The translations under genes were made by a program, and so were the position numbers. Under the pieces are notes generated by a model. It ran no database searches, was not told the origin of the DNA, and worked only from the letters and a program-made list of their open reading frames with translations. From positions 9,646 to 45,033 of the forward strand of contig DYJK01000017.1 of the NCBI GenBank assembly GCA_020723165.1: a DNA stretch of 35,388 nucleotides, given 5' to 3'. This document shows, one piece after another, positions 1 through 8,242 of the stretch. Source of the DNA: Melioribacter roseus (GTDB taxonomy: Bacteria > Bacteroidota > Ignavibacteria > Ignavibacteriales > Melioribacteraceae). The stretch's first letter is position 1. Each line of letters starts with the position of its first letter.

Positions 1-70
1 AATGCTTTCTTAAATCACGACAAAGTTGTTTGGCAACGGTAATTAATTTTGGATTTTTAGAAAAACTCAT
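1..70 (-). CDS. DUF559-like endonuclease-domain protein, N-terminus only (partial)
   Basis: Reading leftward from an ATG at 70, the frame is open to the window edge and encodes about 23 residues beginning MSFSKNPKLITVAKQLCRDL and continuing RKH. An AAAGGAAAGG ribosome-binding site precedes the ATG. The pattern NPKL-x-x-AKxLCRxLRKx resembles the start of DUF559 proteins, small relatives of very-short-patch-repair (Vsr-like) nucleases of the PD-(D/E)XK fold. It does not look like the start of a type II cas2, which would be expected after cas1. The gene is co-oriented with cas1 and separated from it by a palindromic repeat at 84-166. The family call rests on only 23 residues, so it is tentative, and the catalytic region lies outside the window. 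Confidence 0.5.
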   Translation of the reverse strand, partial: MSFSKNPKLITVAKQLCRDLRKH

Positions 71-83
71 AACCTTTCCTTTG

Positions 84-166
84 AACTCATCCCCGGCCCT
101 TCTCTTAGAAAGAGAAGGGAGTTTTAAAAGTCCCTCTTTTTTTAAGAGAGGGATTTCGGGTGAGCT
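84..166. repeat. Palindromic repeat between cas1 and the DUF559-like gene
   Basis: Imperfect inverted repeat with outer arms AACTCATCCCCGG (from 84) and TTTCGGGTGAGCT (to 166). Inside are two stem-loops, CCCTTCTCTT/AAGAGAAGGG at about 97-119 and CCCTCTTTTT/AAGAGAGGG at about 132-152. Its right end touches the cas1 stop codon (166-168). The closely related element at 1202-1255 lies on the other side of cas1. It may act as a transcript stabiliser or weak terminator. Confidence 0.8.
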
Positions 167-1185
167 CACATCTCCGGGTAAATAATTTTTCTTGCTTCGC
201 CTTCAAAACATTTTGCAAGCGATGAAGTTGTTCTTTGCGCCGCAACCATCAGCGGACTTCTTTTTTCTTCGATAATTACATCAACAGTTGCAATTTCCAG
301 CAATTGTTTTTTTATAGAAGAATTGAGTTCATAAAAATCTTCACCGTTGCTTACTACTGTATAAACCACTTTGTCAACATAGGGGCGGTACGGTTCCATG
401 ATATCGTCTGCCAAACAATAAGCATTGTACTTGTTTGAATGATGGATGCCGAACGTTGGCAGTAAGCCGGAGCCGGCAAGTGCTCTTGCAATAATTGCGC
501 GGAGTATTGCATAACCGTAATTGAATAAATTATTTGGCGGCTCGCCGTAACGGTCGCGGAGAAAATTTGGAATCATCGAAAAGAAATTTTTCCAGTAATA
601 AGCGGCGGCACGTCCTTCGTAATTATCGGGATCACCGGAGCGGACTTTCTTCGCCCATGTTATCATGTTGTTGATTGGGATTTTTCTTTCTTTGAGATTC
701 GCGGCTTGATTGAGAATCTTTGCCGTAATCGTTTGCGACCACAACTGTTTTTTTAACGGCTCGGATGATTCAATCTGCGCTCTAAATTTTTGCGACTGCT
801 CATCATTTGTTGCAAGCGGCATAAAAAGCCCACTTGGCATGTGTGAACGGTTGCACGTAACAATCGCAGAATTATTTTCAAGCAGAGAATCCAGAAGTCC
901 ATGCGTTAATGTAATTTGATGATTGTCCAATACCACAATCCCGATATCTTCAATCGGAACAGTGTTGAGAACCTGTTTTGAAATATCTTTTCTTTTATCG
1001 AGCCATCCTTCGCTTTTTTCCGCAACAATGGTTTCGTGTTCATTCACATCTTGTTCATAAGCCATTTGTTCTTTTTCATTCTCATGTTCTTCTTGCTGTT
1101 GATGATCCAAACCTTTAATTACAAGCTGTTCGTTCTTTTTGGAAAGATATGCCGGATTGCTGAAGTATAATGTTCGTTTGATCAT
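166..1185 (-). CDS. cas1: Cas1, type II CRISPR integrase, with enlarged N-terminal region
   Basis: CRISPR integrase that, with Cas2, inserts new spacers. The start MIKRTLYFSNPAYL and the later block PIEDIGIVVLD (residues 77-87) are typical of type II Cas1. The metal-binding triad is visible as about Glu190 (in YEGRAAAYYW), His249 (second His of GIHHSNKYN) and Asp261 (in LADDIMEPYRP). At 339 aa it is longer than the usual roughly 290-305 aa. The extra length is a hydrophilic, Gln/Glu-rich stretch at about residues 27-72, between the first beta-strand block and the PIEDIG block. The gene follows cas9 on the same strand with a 125-base gap holding a palindromic repeat. No cas2 is visible; the next gene is a DUF559-like ORF. 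The catalytic residues are intact, so it is probably active if a Cas2 exists elsewhere. Confidence 0.93.
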   Translation of the reverse strand: MIKRTLYFSNPAYLSKKNEQLVIKGLDHQQQEEHENEKEQMAYEQDVNEHETIVAEKSEGWLDKRKDISKQVLNTVPIEDIGIVVLDNHQITLTHGLLDSLLENNSAIVTCNRSHMPSGLFMPLATNDEQSQKFRAQIESSEPLKKQLWSQTITAKILNQAANLKERKIPINNMITWAKKVRSGDPDNYEGRAAAYYWKNFFSMIPNFLRDRYGEPPNNLFNYGYAILRAIIARALAGSGLLPTFGIHHSNKYNAYCLADDIMEPYRPYVDKVVYTVVSNGEDFYELNSSIKKQLLEIATVDVIIEEKRSPLMVAAQRTTSSLAKCFEGEARKIIYPEM

Positions 1186-1201
1186 ATTTTTCTCTTATTT
1201 T

Positions 1202-1255
1202 AACTCAACCCCAGCCCCTTCTCTTAATAAGAGAAGGGGAAAAGGGGGATGAGTT
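1202..1255. repeat. Palindromic repeat between cas9 and cas1
   Basis: Near-perfect inverted repeat with outer arms AACTCAACCCC and GGGGGATGAGTT and a central stem-loop CCCCTTCTCTTAATAAGAGAAGGGG. It is the same family as the element at 84-166, so the two copies bracket cas1. It could attenuate transcription between cas9 and cas1. Confidence 0.85.
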
Positions 1256-1310
1256 CGCTTTTACATTATTTTTGTGTAATTAAAATAATTTGAACCATAC
1301 AGAGAGCAAG

Positions 1311-4300
1311 TTATTTATGATTATCTATAATTTCTCCCAAGCAATTAATTGTAATTTTTTGTGGGGACAATGTTTCCAATGCTGCTAAACTCTGTATCTG
1401 ATAAAATCTTTTGCACAATTTTGCATTTCTGCTGTCGTTAAGTTCTGTTTCAAGATGATGTCTAAAAAAGATTTCAAGTTGTTTCCCGTTAAAAAATATT
1501 TTTTGAACACGGTATAAATAGTTGCTTAAGAATCCGTAATCATTTCTTGAAACTGATTCTTCAAAGGCATCAACACTAAGTCCAAGTACAAACATTTCAT
1601 TCTGCTGAAAACTTTCGACGTATTTCCACTTGCTATCAGGTAGTTTTTCAAGAAAACTATCGGGATATTTCTCTTCATCTTCTTCCGCAAGAATTATATC
1701 AATAACTTCAGCCGGGTTTTTAATTATAACCGGTAAGCCGTACTTCTTCCGCTCTACAGCATGCCAGAACGAACAGATACTTATTTGTTTATTTCCATTT
1801 TCATCCAGATAAATTGCGAGATGATGATTGTTCCCCGGTTTAACAAAACCAATCTCTTTGCCGCTTTCGTCTTTGCTGATTGGTTCAATTGCCGAGAGCC
1901 CCGTAAACCATCTCACCGTTTTGATTGGTATTTTTTTCTTTTCATCAAACCAGATTGGATCGTTCTCTAAATTCTTAAAAGCCTCCTTTGCTTTGCCTCC
2001 GTATTTTTCAAGGCGCTCTTTTACTTTTTGTCTGATCATGGGATCAACAATATCTTCAATTTGTTTTTCGTTAAGTGATTGAATAGGTTTTTTAATAACT
2101 ACTTCTTCGCTAAAACATGTACCGTATTTTAACTCAACAGTTTTTTCTTTGTTCAGATATATAGGGTCCTTCTTCAGAGATGCGATTGCTTTTTTAATAT
2201 TGTTATCATACGAAGAAAGTCTTTCTTCAACCAATTGTTTGATATAAGGTTTGTAAATCAGATGTGGATTTTCGAAAAGATATTTTACCGGCTTTTCTTT
2301 TACTATGGTTTTGATTTTACCATAAACGCTTTCTTCACTTAGGGGACCTCTTGGAATGATAACACCGGCTTGAACAATTATTTTTTTACCATTCTGTTTT
2401 ACTTTACGTTTTCCGAAGGACGCGACTTTCTTTCCGGCTTTGAAAGAGATTAAAATTTTCTCCGCCTCTTTCTCAACCTCTTTAGTTGTAAAAGGTTTTT
2501 TAGAATAGATGAAGTTTTCCAATAAGTTTTTGTTTTTATCTAACTCGTGCTTTGCTTCTCCAATCTCCCTCAGCATATCATTGCGGACTTTACTGCTGTT
2601 TAACGTATTGAAGCGCTGGATAAAACCTTGTTTTGTACAAGCGATTGTAAGTGCATCAACAGCATGATGTCTATGGTCGTTACGTTTTGACCATCCTTTA
2701 ATGATTTCTTTCTTGTATGAATTTCCATTTTGGTTTATTTCAATAGTTTCTGTTAAACCGACTTCACGATATTTGGGCCGCTGTAAATTTATCAAAACAT
2801 CATCCCAGCCCCAGATATGTCTCAACTCGGCAGTTACGTTGCCGCTCGTTGCCCAAACGTTATAACAAATGCTTTGAAGTATTTTCCTTGCTTTTCTAGA
2901 AATGTATTGTGTTTCGCGTAATTGCCGATCGATAAAATCTTTTGGGATTTTTTCGCTTGGCATTAGAAGTTTGTCTCTTTTTGTTTTTCCAATTACATGA
3001 TTTTTATAAAGAGTGTTAATTCTTTCCACATAGTCATTAAATTCAGTTTCCGATTTAGTCTGCATGAAATCAAATGCAGTTTGGTCCTTTTTGTTTGCGT
3101 TGCATTTTCTGTGAGCCAATGTCTTATTGCTTTGCGAATCATCAAATAGTTTTGATCTCGGTATTATATGTTCAACTTCTACTTCTTCTCCAAGAATTGC
3201 AGAAGTAAGAGAAATCGGCTGTCCACAATAAATGCAAATAGCGTTTTGTTTCTTTTCTTCATTTGAAATTTCATGATATAAACGCCATTTGATAATATTG
3301 TTTCTTGTTCCCCTTAATCTATATTCTGCAAGCCACTTTTCAATTTCTTTGTTTTCCCGTTCGCGTTCGTTCATGCTTTTGTATGTTTCATTTCTCTCAT
3401 CTTTACTCTGTTTTAATTCTCTTGCTAACTCAATTCTTATTTCGTCCGGCTTTCCATATTTATCAATTGCGGTGTTTATTACATTAATCATTTGGTTAAG
3501 TATCTTTTCAACTACTGGTTGTCTTAAACTATTTTTCTCTAATGGTTTTAGTTTGTCCAACAATTTCCTTTCGTAGTTTTCTTGTTTTGTTAAAGATGCG
3601 GAATGATTATAACCGGCATACGAACATGCATCTGGGTATTTATCGCCATCCATTAAATAAGGTAGAATTTTTCTCATTGCTCTGTGAGATTTATTTCCGA
3701 AACTTTGTTTGGTGAAATCAAGAGATGATAATCTAATTGCAATTTCTTTGGGAAGCCCGAACCTTTTTATCAACGCATTCTTGCATTCTTCTTTATCATT
3801 TATAGAATATACTGTGTGCCATAATTTGTAGAAGGGTTGTGTCTCAACCTCGGGTATGATTCGCTTTTTCTTTTTTGAACCGATAACTTCGCCGGTTTCT
3901 TTATCTACGAGAAATCCTTCTTCATCATATTCTTTTGTAGCCATTTCAAAACTAAAAAGGTTTTTATAACCTTCAATATCTTTGAAGCAATTCGTGATTG
4001 CAACCTTTGTTTTGTTCCCTTGCAGACCGTTAGCTAACTGCTTATTGCCGTAAACATCGTCCTTTTTTAAGTCGAGTATTTTCAACAATTCTGCATAAGA
4101 AAGTTTCTCGTGATTATCCATGTAATCAAATATTTCAAACTTTTTATCTAACGGAATTTCAACTGATTCGCCCGTTTTTCTTTTTAGAGTGATGTTGTTT
4201 ATTGTTTCCCAAATTTTACACACTTGAAACAATGGTGAACTTTTCGGTGCTACCTTTGGACCAATAAATAATTCCTTTTCTTTTCCGTTAGATTGTAGCT

Positions 4301-5033
4301 TAGTCCAAAATCCTTCAAAATCGCAGACAGATACAAGTCCTTTTTGCGATTTTAATTTTCTCTGATAATAAATAATTTCGTCCCTGATTTTGGTTATTAA
4401 TTCGTCTGTTAAAATTTCGGGATAAAATTTTTGTTGATTTTTCATTATCGAATCGAATTCTATAACGTAAGCCTCTCGAGGGAATACTTGTTCTTTGATT
4501 CTATAGTATTCATTTTTACTCAGTTCACTATAAAATTTTTGTCCGATAGTTAATCCATTATCTTTCAATTTATCATATCTGTTCTTTACTTCTTGAACAT
4601 ACTCGGTATCTTTCTTATCGAGATTAGCTTCGCTTCTACTGCTTTTATAACCTCGTTTCTGATTTAGATGAAGTAGAACTCTGCCAACTTCTTGAAGGGA
4701 CAGTTTTTCGTTAACAGCACCGCTCCTGATTTTCCATAGTTCGAGCTTTGGTAATTTTATTAAATCAACATTAGGCAGCATATCATTCTTTTTTAATACG
4801 ACAATTAAATTTTGTCTTCTCAACTGATAGCGGTCGTATCCTTTTCGCTGTGTGCGTTTAAGTGTTCTCTTTTGATTTTTTGATATAGCATTTCCTTTTG
4901 TGAATTCATCTTTGTCATCGGTTGTCAACGGAATAATTCTACTGCCCATTCCGAGTATTTTATTTTCTTCTTCATCAACGATTGCCCATCCGATTGAAGA
5001 GACGCCGAGATCAAGTCCTAATATTTTTTTCAT
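1311..5033 (-). CDS. cas9: Cas9 RNA-guided endonuclease, type II-C-like
   Basis: RNA-guided DNA endonuclease of 1240 aa. All active-site motifs are intact: RuvC-I GLDLGVSSIGWAI with Asp8; an Arg-rich bridge helix at about residues 50-85 (QKRTLKRTQRKGYDR); RuvC-II IRIELAREL with Glu535; HNH with VEVEHIIPRSKLFDD and catalytic His622; RuvC-III HHAVDALTIA with Asp793. The HNH domain carries a CxxC pair (CIYCG) and a later Cys (RKCNANK), so it may bind zinc. The start has an AAAAGGAA site. The cas9-cas1 order, the absence of csn2 or cas4 and the length suggest subtype II-C. The divergent tracrRNA at 5075-5166 supplies the partner RNA. The PAM-interacting region is the C-terminal part; PAM cannot be read from sequence alone. 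No frameshift or missing residue is seen, so it should be functional if a CRISPR array exists outside the window. Confidence 0.97.
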   Translation of the reverse strand: MKKILGLDLGVSSIGWAIVDEEENKILGMGSRIIPLTTDDKDEFTKGNAISKNQKRTLKRTQRKGYDRYQLRRQNLIVVLKKNDMLPNVDLIKLPKLELWKIRSGAVNEKLSLQEVGRVLLHLNQKRGYKSSRSEANLDKKDTEYVQEVKNRYDKLKDNGLTIGQKFYSELSKNEYYRIKEQVFPREAYVIEFDSIMKNQQKFYPEILTDELITKIRDEIIYYQRKLKSQKGLVSVCDFEGFWTKLQSNGKEKELFIGPKVAPKSSPLFQVCKIWETINNITLKRKTGESVEIPLDKKFEIFDYMDNHEKLSYAELLKILDLKKDDVYGNKQLANGLQGNKTKVAITNCFKDIEGYKNLFSFEMATKEYDEEGFLVDKETGEVIGSKKKKRIIPEVETQPFYKLWHTVYSINDKEECKNALIKRFGLPKEIAIRLSSLDFTKQSFGNKSHRAMRKILPYLMDGDKYPDACSYAGYNHSASLTKQENYERKLLDKLKPLEKNSLRQPVVEKILNQMINVINTAIDKYGKPDEIRIELARELKQSKDERNETYKSMNERERENKEIEKWLAEYRLRGTRNNIIKWRLYHEISNEEKKQNAICIYCGQPISLTSAILGEEVEVEHIIPRSKLFDDSQSNKTLAHRKCNANKKDQTAFDFMQTKSETEFNDYVERINTLYKNHVIGKTKRDKLLMPSEKIPKDFIDRQLRETQYISRKARKILQSICYNVWATSGNVTAELRHIWGWDDVLINLQRPKYREVGLTETIEINQNGNSYKKEIIKGWSKRNDHRHHAVDALTIACTKQGFIQRFNTLNSSKVRNDMLREIGEAKHELDKNKNLLENFIYSKKPFTTKEVEKEAEKILISFKAGKKVASFGKRKVKQNGKKIIVQAGVIIPRGPLSEESVYGKIKTIVKEKPVKYLFENPHLIYKPYIKQLVEERLSSYDNNIKKAIASLKKDPIYLNKEKTVELKYGTCFSEEVVIKKPIQSLNEKQIEDIVDPMIRQKVKERLEKYGGKAKEAFKNLENDPIWFDEKKKIPIKTVRWFTGLSAIEPISKDESGKEIGFVKPGNNHHLAIYLDENGNKQISICSFWHAVERKKYGLPVIIKNPAEVIDIILAEEDEEKYPDSFLEKLPDSKWKYVESFQQNEMFVLGLSVDAFEESVSRNDYGFLSNYLYRVQKIFFNGKQLEIFFRHHLETELNDSRNAKLCKRFYQIQSLAALETLSPQKITINCLGEIIDNHK

Positions 5034-5074
5034 GATAAAATTCCTTTTGTTTTTCTATGGAAAATTTTTATGTT

Positions 5075-5166
5075 GCCATCAACATTTGAAGCAAATCACA
5101 ATAAGGATTATTCCGTTGTGAAAACATTTATAGTAGTCCCGCCTAACGGCGGGATTGCTGTTTTAA
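5075..5166 (+). ncRNA. Predicted tracrRNA for the adjacent Cas9
   Basis: On the plus strand, divergent from cas9, the segment ACATTTGAAGCAAATCACAA (5082-5101) runs directly into TAAGGATTATTCCGTTGTG and then AAAACAT. The CACAATAAGG junction followed by a short stem is the hallmark of II-C tracrRNAs: Neisseria meningitidis has CTACAATAAGG at the same place. The 5' part is the anti-repeat, so the matching CRISPR repeat should begin with about GTTGTGATTTGCTTCAAATG. A 7-bp hairpin with a 4-base loop (5137-5154) and a weak T-run (5161-5164) would end the RNA. The exact 5' end is unknown. The short plus-strand open frames overlapping this stretch have no coding support. Confidence 0.78.
5137..5154 (+). 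terminator. tracrRNA 3' hairpin, member of a CCCGCC-type palindrome family
   Basis: TCCCGCC-TAAC-GGCGGGA forms a 7-bp stem with a 4-base loop, followed by TTGCTGTTTT. It probably stabilises or ends the tracrRNA. The wording GTCCCGCCTA(A/G)CGG recurs at 29245-29258, inside a decayed RHS gene. Confidence 0.6.
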
Positions 5167-5255
5167 AGGTGGCAGTAATCAGTAGAAGCGCGGTCAAATC
5201 TTTATATCAACTTTGTTCATTTCTTATAAAAATTCAAGCAAAATCTTGGATTCTT

Positions 5256-5283
5256 ATCCCGCCTACATGAACATGTAGGTAAG
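5256..5283. repeat. Second CCCGCC palindrome copy, degenerate
   Basis: TCCCGCCTACATGAACATGTAGGTAAGGG holds an inner perfect stem CCTACATG/CATGTAGG and an outer CCCGCC paired to a degraded GGTAAGGG. It lies about 100 bases downstream of the tracrRNA hairpin and starts with the same TCCCGCCTA. Confidence 0.6.
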
Positions 5284-5364
5284 GGTAATTATTTCCCCCT
5301 TAGTGCAAAAAAACAGCACATCTGTGCAGTTGTTATCCCATTTTGAAATAATTATTTACCTACC
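5274..5364. repeat. Inverted repeat with about 50-base loop upstream of the 81-aa gene
   Basis: GTAGGTAAGGGTAATTATTTC (from 5274) is complementary to GAAATAATTATTTACCTACC (to 5364), with a local mismatch or indel. The intervening bases contain a smaller hairpin around GCACATCTGTGC. Further on, CCGGT and ACCGG (about 5390-5412) flank a G-rich loop. Together these could form a structured leader for the gene at 5445, or be the remains of a miniature inverted-repeat element. No known riboswitch class was recognised. Confidence 0.5.
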
Positions 5365-5444
5365 AGAATCTTGTAGTTCTACTACATCCGGTCTATGGGG
5401 GGAACACCGGAACAAATTGGATTAACAACTAAAAGGAGGACGCA

Positions 5445-5690
5445 ATGAATAGTTTAAATGAAGTATTTAATCCTCTCGCTGAATTCATTCCCGATGATAT
5501 TTACAACCTCCTGAGCAGCAGAGGATTAATTGATGAAAAATCCGTGAGGGATTACGTCATCAGGAAAAAATTCAGAGATCTGAGAGATCAAAAAATCTCT
5601 GCAAGCGAAGCGATTGAATCACTCAGGGCTGAATACCCATACTTGCAATTCGATACATTACGTAAAATAGTTTATCAACCCCGTAATTAA
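5445..5690 (+). CDS. Small conserved-looking hypothetical protein, 81 aa
   Basis: Not recognised. The frame has a strong ribosome-binding site (AAAGGAGG, 7-8 bases before the ATG) and is followed by a good terminator, so it is a real, probably monocistronic gene. The product is soluble, without a signal peptide or membrane segment, and highly charged. The second half (DYVIRKKFRDLRDQKISASE, then AIESLRAEYPYLQ) looks like short helices, possibly a small DNA- or protein-binding helical domain. The long leader upstream (5170-5444) contains several inverted repeats that may regulate it. Confidence 0.75.
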   Translation: MNSLNEVFNPLAEFIPDDIYNLLSSRGLIDEKSVRDYVIRKKFRDLRDQKISASEAIESLRAEYPYLQFDTLRKIVYQPRN

Positions 5691-5718
5691 CACACATACA
5701 TACTCCTCTTAGAAAAGC

Positions 5719-5753
5719 AGCCGGAAAGGATATTATCCAATTCCGGCTTTTTT
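5719..5753 (+). terminator. Rho-independent terminator of the 81-aa gene
   Basis: AGCCGGAA (5719-5726) pairs with TTCCGGCT (5741-5748), the inner GGATA/TATCC extends the stem, and six T residues follow. It is a textbook intrinsic terminator 29 bases after the stop codon. Confidence 0.92.
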
Positions 5754-5797
5754 ATAAATAGTTTAACTGCAAATGAAAAATAAAAGTCTTATTTTTT

Positions 5798-5840
5798 GTA
5801 CGATTATTCCGCGTAATTACTCCAATTTGGTACGATAATA
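5798..5840. promoter_or_regulatory. Direct repeat GTACGAT-N-AT upstream of hppA
   Basis: GTACGATTATT at 5798-5808 and GTACGATAATA at 5830-5840 are spaced 32 bases apart, about three helical turns. They lie in the otherwise gene-free 5691-6032 stretch between the terminator and hppA. They could be paired operator sites for hppA. The rest of this stretch is AT-rich with no gene seen. Confidence 0.35.
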
Positions 5841-6032
5841 AGGGAAATAGATAGATTAACATAGATGAAAAGAAAATTCGGATTTCAAAATAAATTCTCT
5901 AATTTCGTCTAACCCGATTTTTTGCTCACAAGAAATTGTGTAATATTTAGCCAATCTGAGCAGAAAATAACTAAGATTTATTAGTATACTATCTAATACA
6001 ATATATCTCATAATAAATTATTGGAGAAACAT

Positions 6033-8225
6033 ATGGTAACCAGTCTCTTCTGGTTTGTTCCACTCGCCTCACTCTCCGCACTTTTCTTTGCATGGTTTTT
6101 CTTTAAGCAGATGATGAAAGAAAGTGAAGGAACCGAGCGAATGGCAAGTATTGCATTATACGTTAGAAAAGGTGCAATGGCTTATTTGAAACAACAATAT
6201 AAAATTGTTGGCATTTTCTTTCTTGTTATAACTGCAATTTTTTCAATTATGGCTTATGGATTCAATGTACAAAATCCGTGGGTTCCATTTGCATTCATTA
6301 CCGGTGGTTTTTTCTCGGGTTTATCCGGTTTCTTTGGAATGAAGACAGCAACTTATGCTTCAGCACGAACAGCCAATGCAGCAAAAGAATCACTCAACAA
6401 AGGTCTTAAGGTTGCTTTCAGAAGCGGTGCTGTTATGGGTCTTGTTGTTGTTGGTTTAGGGTTGCTCGATATTTCTATTTGGTTCATAATATTAAACACT
6501 GTATACCCCCAGGCATCCGGGGCGCATAGTTTAGTAATTGTTACTACTACAATGTTAACATTCGGAATGGGTGCTTCAACACAAGCTCTCTTCGCAAGAG
6601 TTGGCGGGGGAATATTTACAAAGGCAGCAGACGTTGGTGCTGATTTAGTCGGTAAAGTAGAAGCCGGGATACCGGAAGATGATCCGAGAAATCCGGCAAC
6701 CATAGCAGATAACGTTGGCGATAATGTTGGAGACGTTGCCGGGATGGGTGCAGATCTTTATGAATCATACTGCGGCTCAATTTTAGCTACTGCCGCTTTG
6801 GGTGCCGCTGCTTTTATGGGAACACCTGAATTACAAATGAAAGCTGTTATTGCACCGATGTTGATTGCCGCTATTGGTATTGTTCTTTCGATAGTTGGAA
6901 TTTTTATTGTGCGTACTAAAGAAAATGCAACTCAAAAAGATTTGTTAGCATCTTTATCGAGAGGAATAAATTTTAGTTCTATTTTAATTGTTGTGTTCTC
7001 ATATATAGTTGTAAGTCTGTTAGGTTTTGAGAATGCTGCCGGTATTTGGGGAGCTATTGTTACGGGTTTAGTTGCCGGAATAGTAATTGGTAAAGCAACA
7101 GAATATTTCACATCACACTCTTATAAACCAACGCAAAGAATTGCAAAGAGCGCTGAGACCGGTCCGGCAACAGTAATAATTTCGGGATTGGGTGTTGGAA
7201 TGGTTTCAACTGCGATACCCGTTATAGCCATTGCTATTGGAATTATATTAGCTTTCTTGTTTGCTTCAGGATTTGATTTCAAAAATATGAACATGGGATT
7301 ATATGGAATAGGAATAGCCGCCGTAGGAATGCTTTCTACATTAGGTATTACTTTGGCTACAGATGCATATGGACCAATTGCAGATAATGCCGGGGGCAAT
7401 GCAGAAATGAGCGGATTGGGTAAGGAAGTCCGTAAAAAAACAGATGCGCTTGATTCACTTGGTAATACAACTGCGGCAACCGGAAAAGGATTTGCAATAG
7501 GTTCCGCAGCACTTACAGCGCTTGCATTATTAGCTTCTTATGTTGAAGAAGTAAAAATTGCTCTCGTTCGTGCCGGTCAAGAAATAATTCAAATCGGGAA
7601 TGATATTACAGTATCAACTCAAAACGCAACTTTAGTGGATTTAATGAATTATTACGAAGTCAACTTAATGAATCCAATAGTATTGGTTGGAATATTCATC
7701 GGCTCAATGATGGCATTTCTATTTTGCGGTTTAACAATGAATGCTGTTGGCCGTGCTGCCGGTAAAATGGTTGATGAAGTTAGAAGACAATTCAAAGAGA
7801 TTGCCGGAATATTAGAAGGTAAAGCAGAACCGGATTATGCGAGTTGTGTTGCTATCTCAACAAAAGGTGCACAAGTAGAAATGATCCTTCCTTCTATGCT
7901 GGCTATCTTAATTCCAATTATTACCGGTGTTATATTCGGTGTTGCCGGTGTTATGGGATTACTTGTCGGCGGTTTAGGTGCCGGATTTGTACTAGCAGTT
8001 TTCATGGCTAATTCGGGCGGTGCGTGGGACAATGCTAAAAAATATATTGAAGAAGGATTTCTTGGCGGTAAAGGATCGGTTGCTCATAAAGCTGCTGTTA
8101 TTGGTGATACAGTTGGCGATCCTTTCAAAGATACATCCGGACCAAGTTTGAACATACTTATAAAATTAATGAGTATGGTCTCGATTGTTATGGCTGGTTT
8201 AACGGTTGCTTTTCATATTTTATAG
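6033..8225 (+). CDS. hppA: Membrane-bound ion-pumping pyrophosphatase (K+-dependent type)
   Basis: Integral membrane enzyme that hydrolyses cytoplasmic pyrophosphate and pumps H+ and/or Na+ outward. The 730-aa product has about 16 hydrophobic segments. The substrate-site signature [13 protein letters not shown] starts at about residue 200, with [20 protein letters not shown] following; a second acidic cluster is [12 protein letters not shown] and a third [17 protein letters not shown] near the C-terminus. The motif [10 protein letters not shown] (residues 477-486) has Ala where K+-independent enzymes have Lys (GNTTKAT), so K+-dependence is predicted. The ion pumped cannot be decided from motifs alone. 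I chose the ATG at 6033 because GGAGAAA lies just before it; an in-frame TTG at 6021 would place that site inside the gene. Confidence 0.96.
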   Translation: MVTSLFWFVPLASLSALFFAWFFFKQMMKESEGTERMASIALYVRKGAMAYLKQQYKIVGIFFLVITAIFSIMAYGFNVQNPWVPFAFITGGFFSGLSGFFGMKTATYASARTANAAKESLNKGLKVAFRSGAVMGLVVVGLGLLDISIWFIILNTVYPQASGAHSLVIVTTTMLTFGMGASTQALFARVGGGIFTKAADVGADLVGKVEAGIPEDDPRNPATIADNVGDNVGDVAGMGADLYESYCGSILATAALGAAAFMGTPELQMKAVIAPMLIAAIGIVLSIVGIFIVRTKENATQKDLLASLSRGINFSSILIVVFSYIVVSLLGFENAAGIWGAIVTGLVAGIVIGKATEYFTSHSYKPTQRIAKSAETGPATVIISGLGVGMVSTAIPVIAIAIGIILAFLFASGFDFKNMNMGLYGIGIAAVGMLSTLGITLATDAYGPIADNAGGNAEMSGLGKEVRKKTDALDSLGNTTAATGKGFAIGSAALTALALLASYVEEVKIALVRAGQEIIQIGNDITVSTQNATLVDLMNYYEVNLMNPIVLVGIFIGSMMAFLFCGLTMNAVGRAAGKMVDEVRRQFKEIAGILEGKAEPDYASCVAISTKGAQVEMILPSMLAILIPIITGVIFGVAGVMGLLVGGLGAGFVLAVFMANSGGAWDNAKKYIEEGFLGGKGSVAHKAAVIGDTVGDPFKDTSGPSLNILIKLMSMVSIVMAGLTVAFHIL

Positions 8226-8242
8226 GAGATGAAGACAATCAA

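Noticed and set aside
4900-5270. Two plus-strand open frames of 66-73 codons between cas9 and the 81-aa gene
   Set aside because: They overlap the tracrRNA and repeats, have no ribosome-binding site and give low-quality translations.
5034-5444. Possible CRISPR array upstream of cas9
   Set aside because: No unit repeats at regular spacing; only palindromes and the single anti-repeat are present.
6021-6032. TTG start extending hppA by four residues
   Set aside because: The GGAGAAA ribosome-binding site lies inside it and fits the ATG at 6033.
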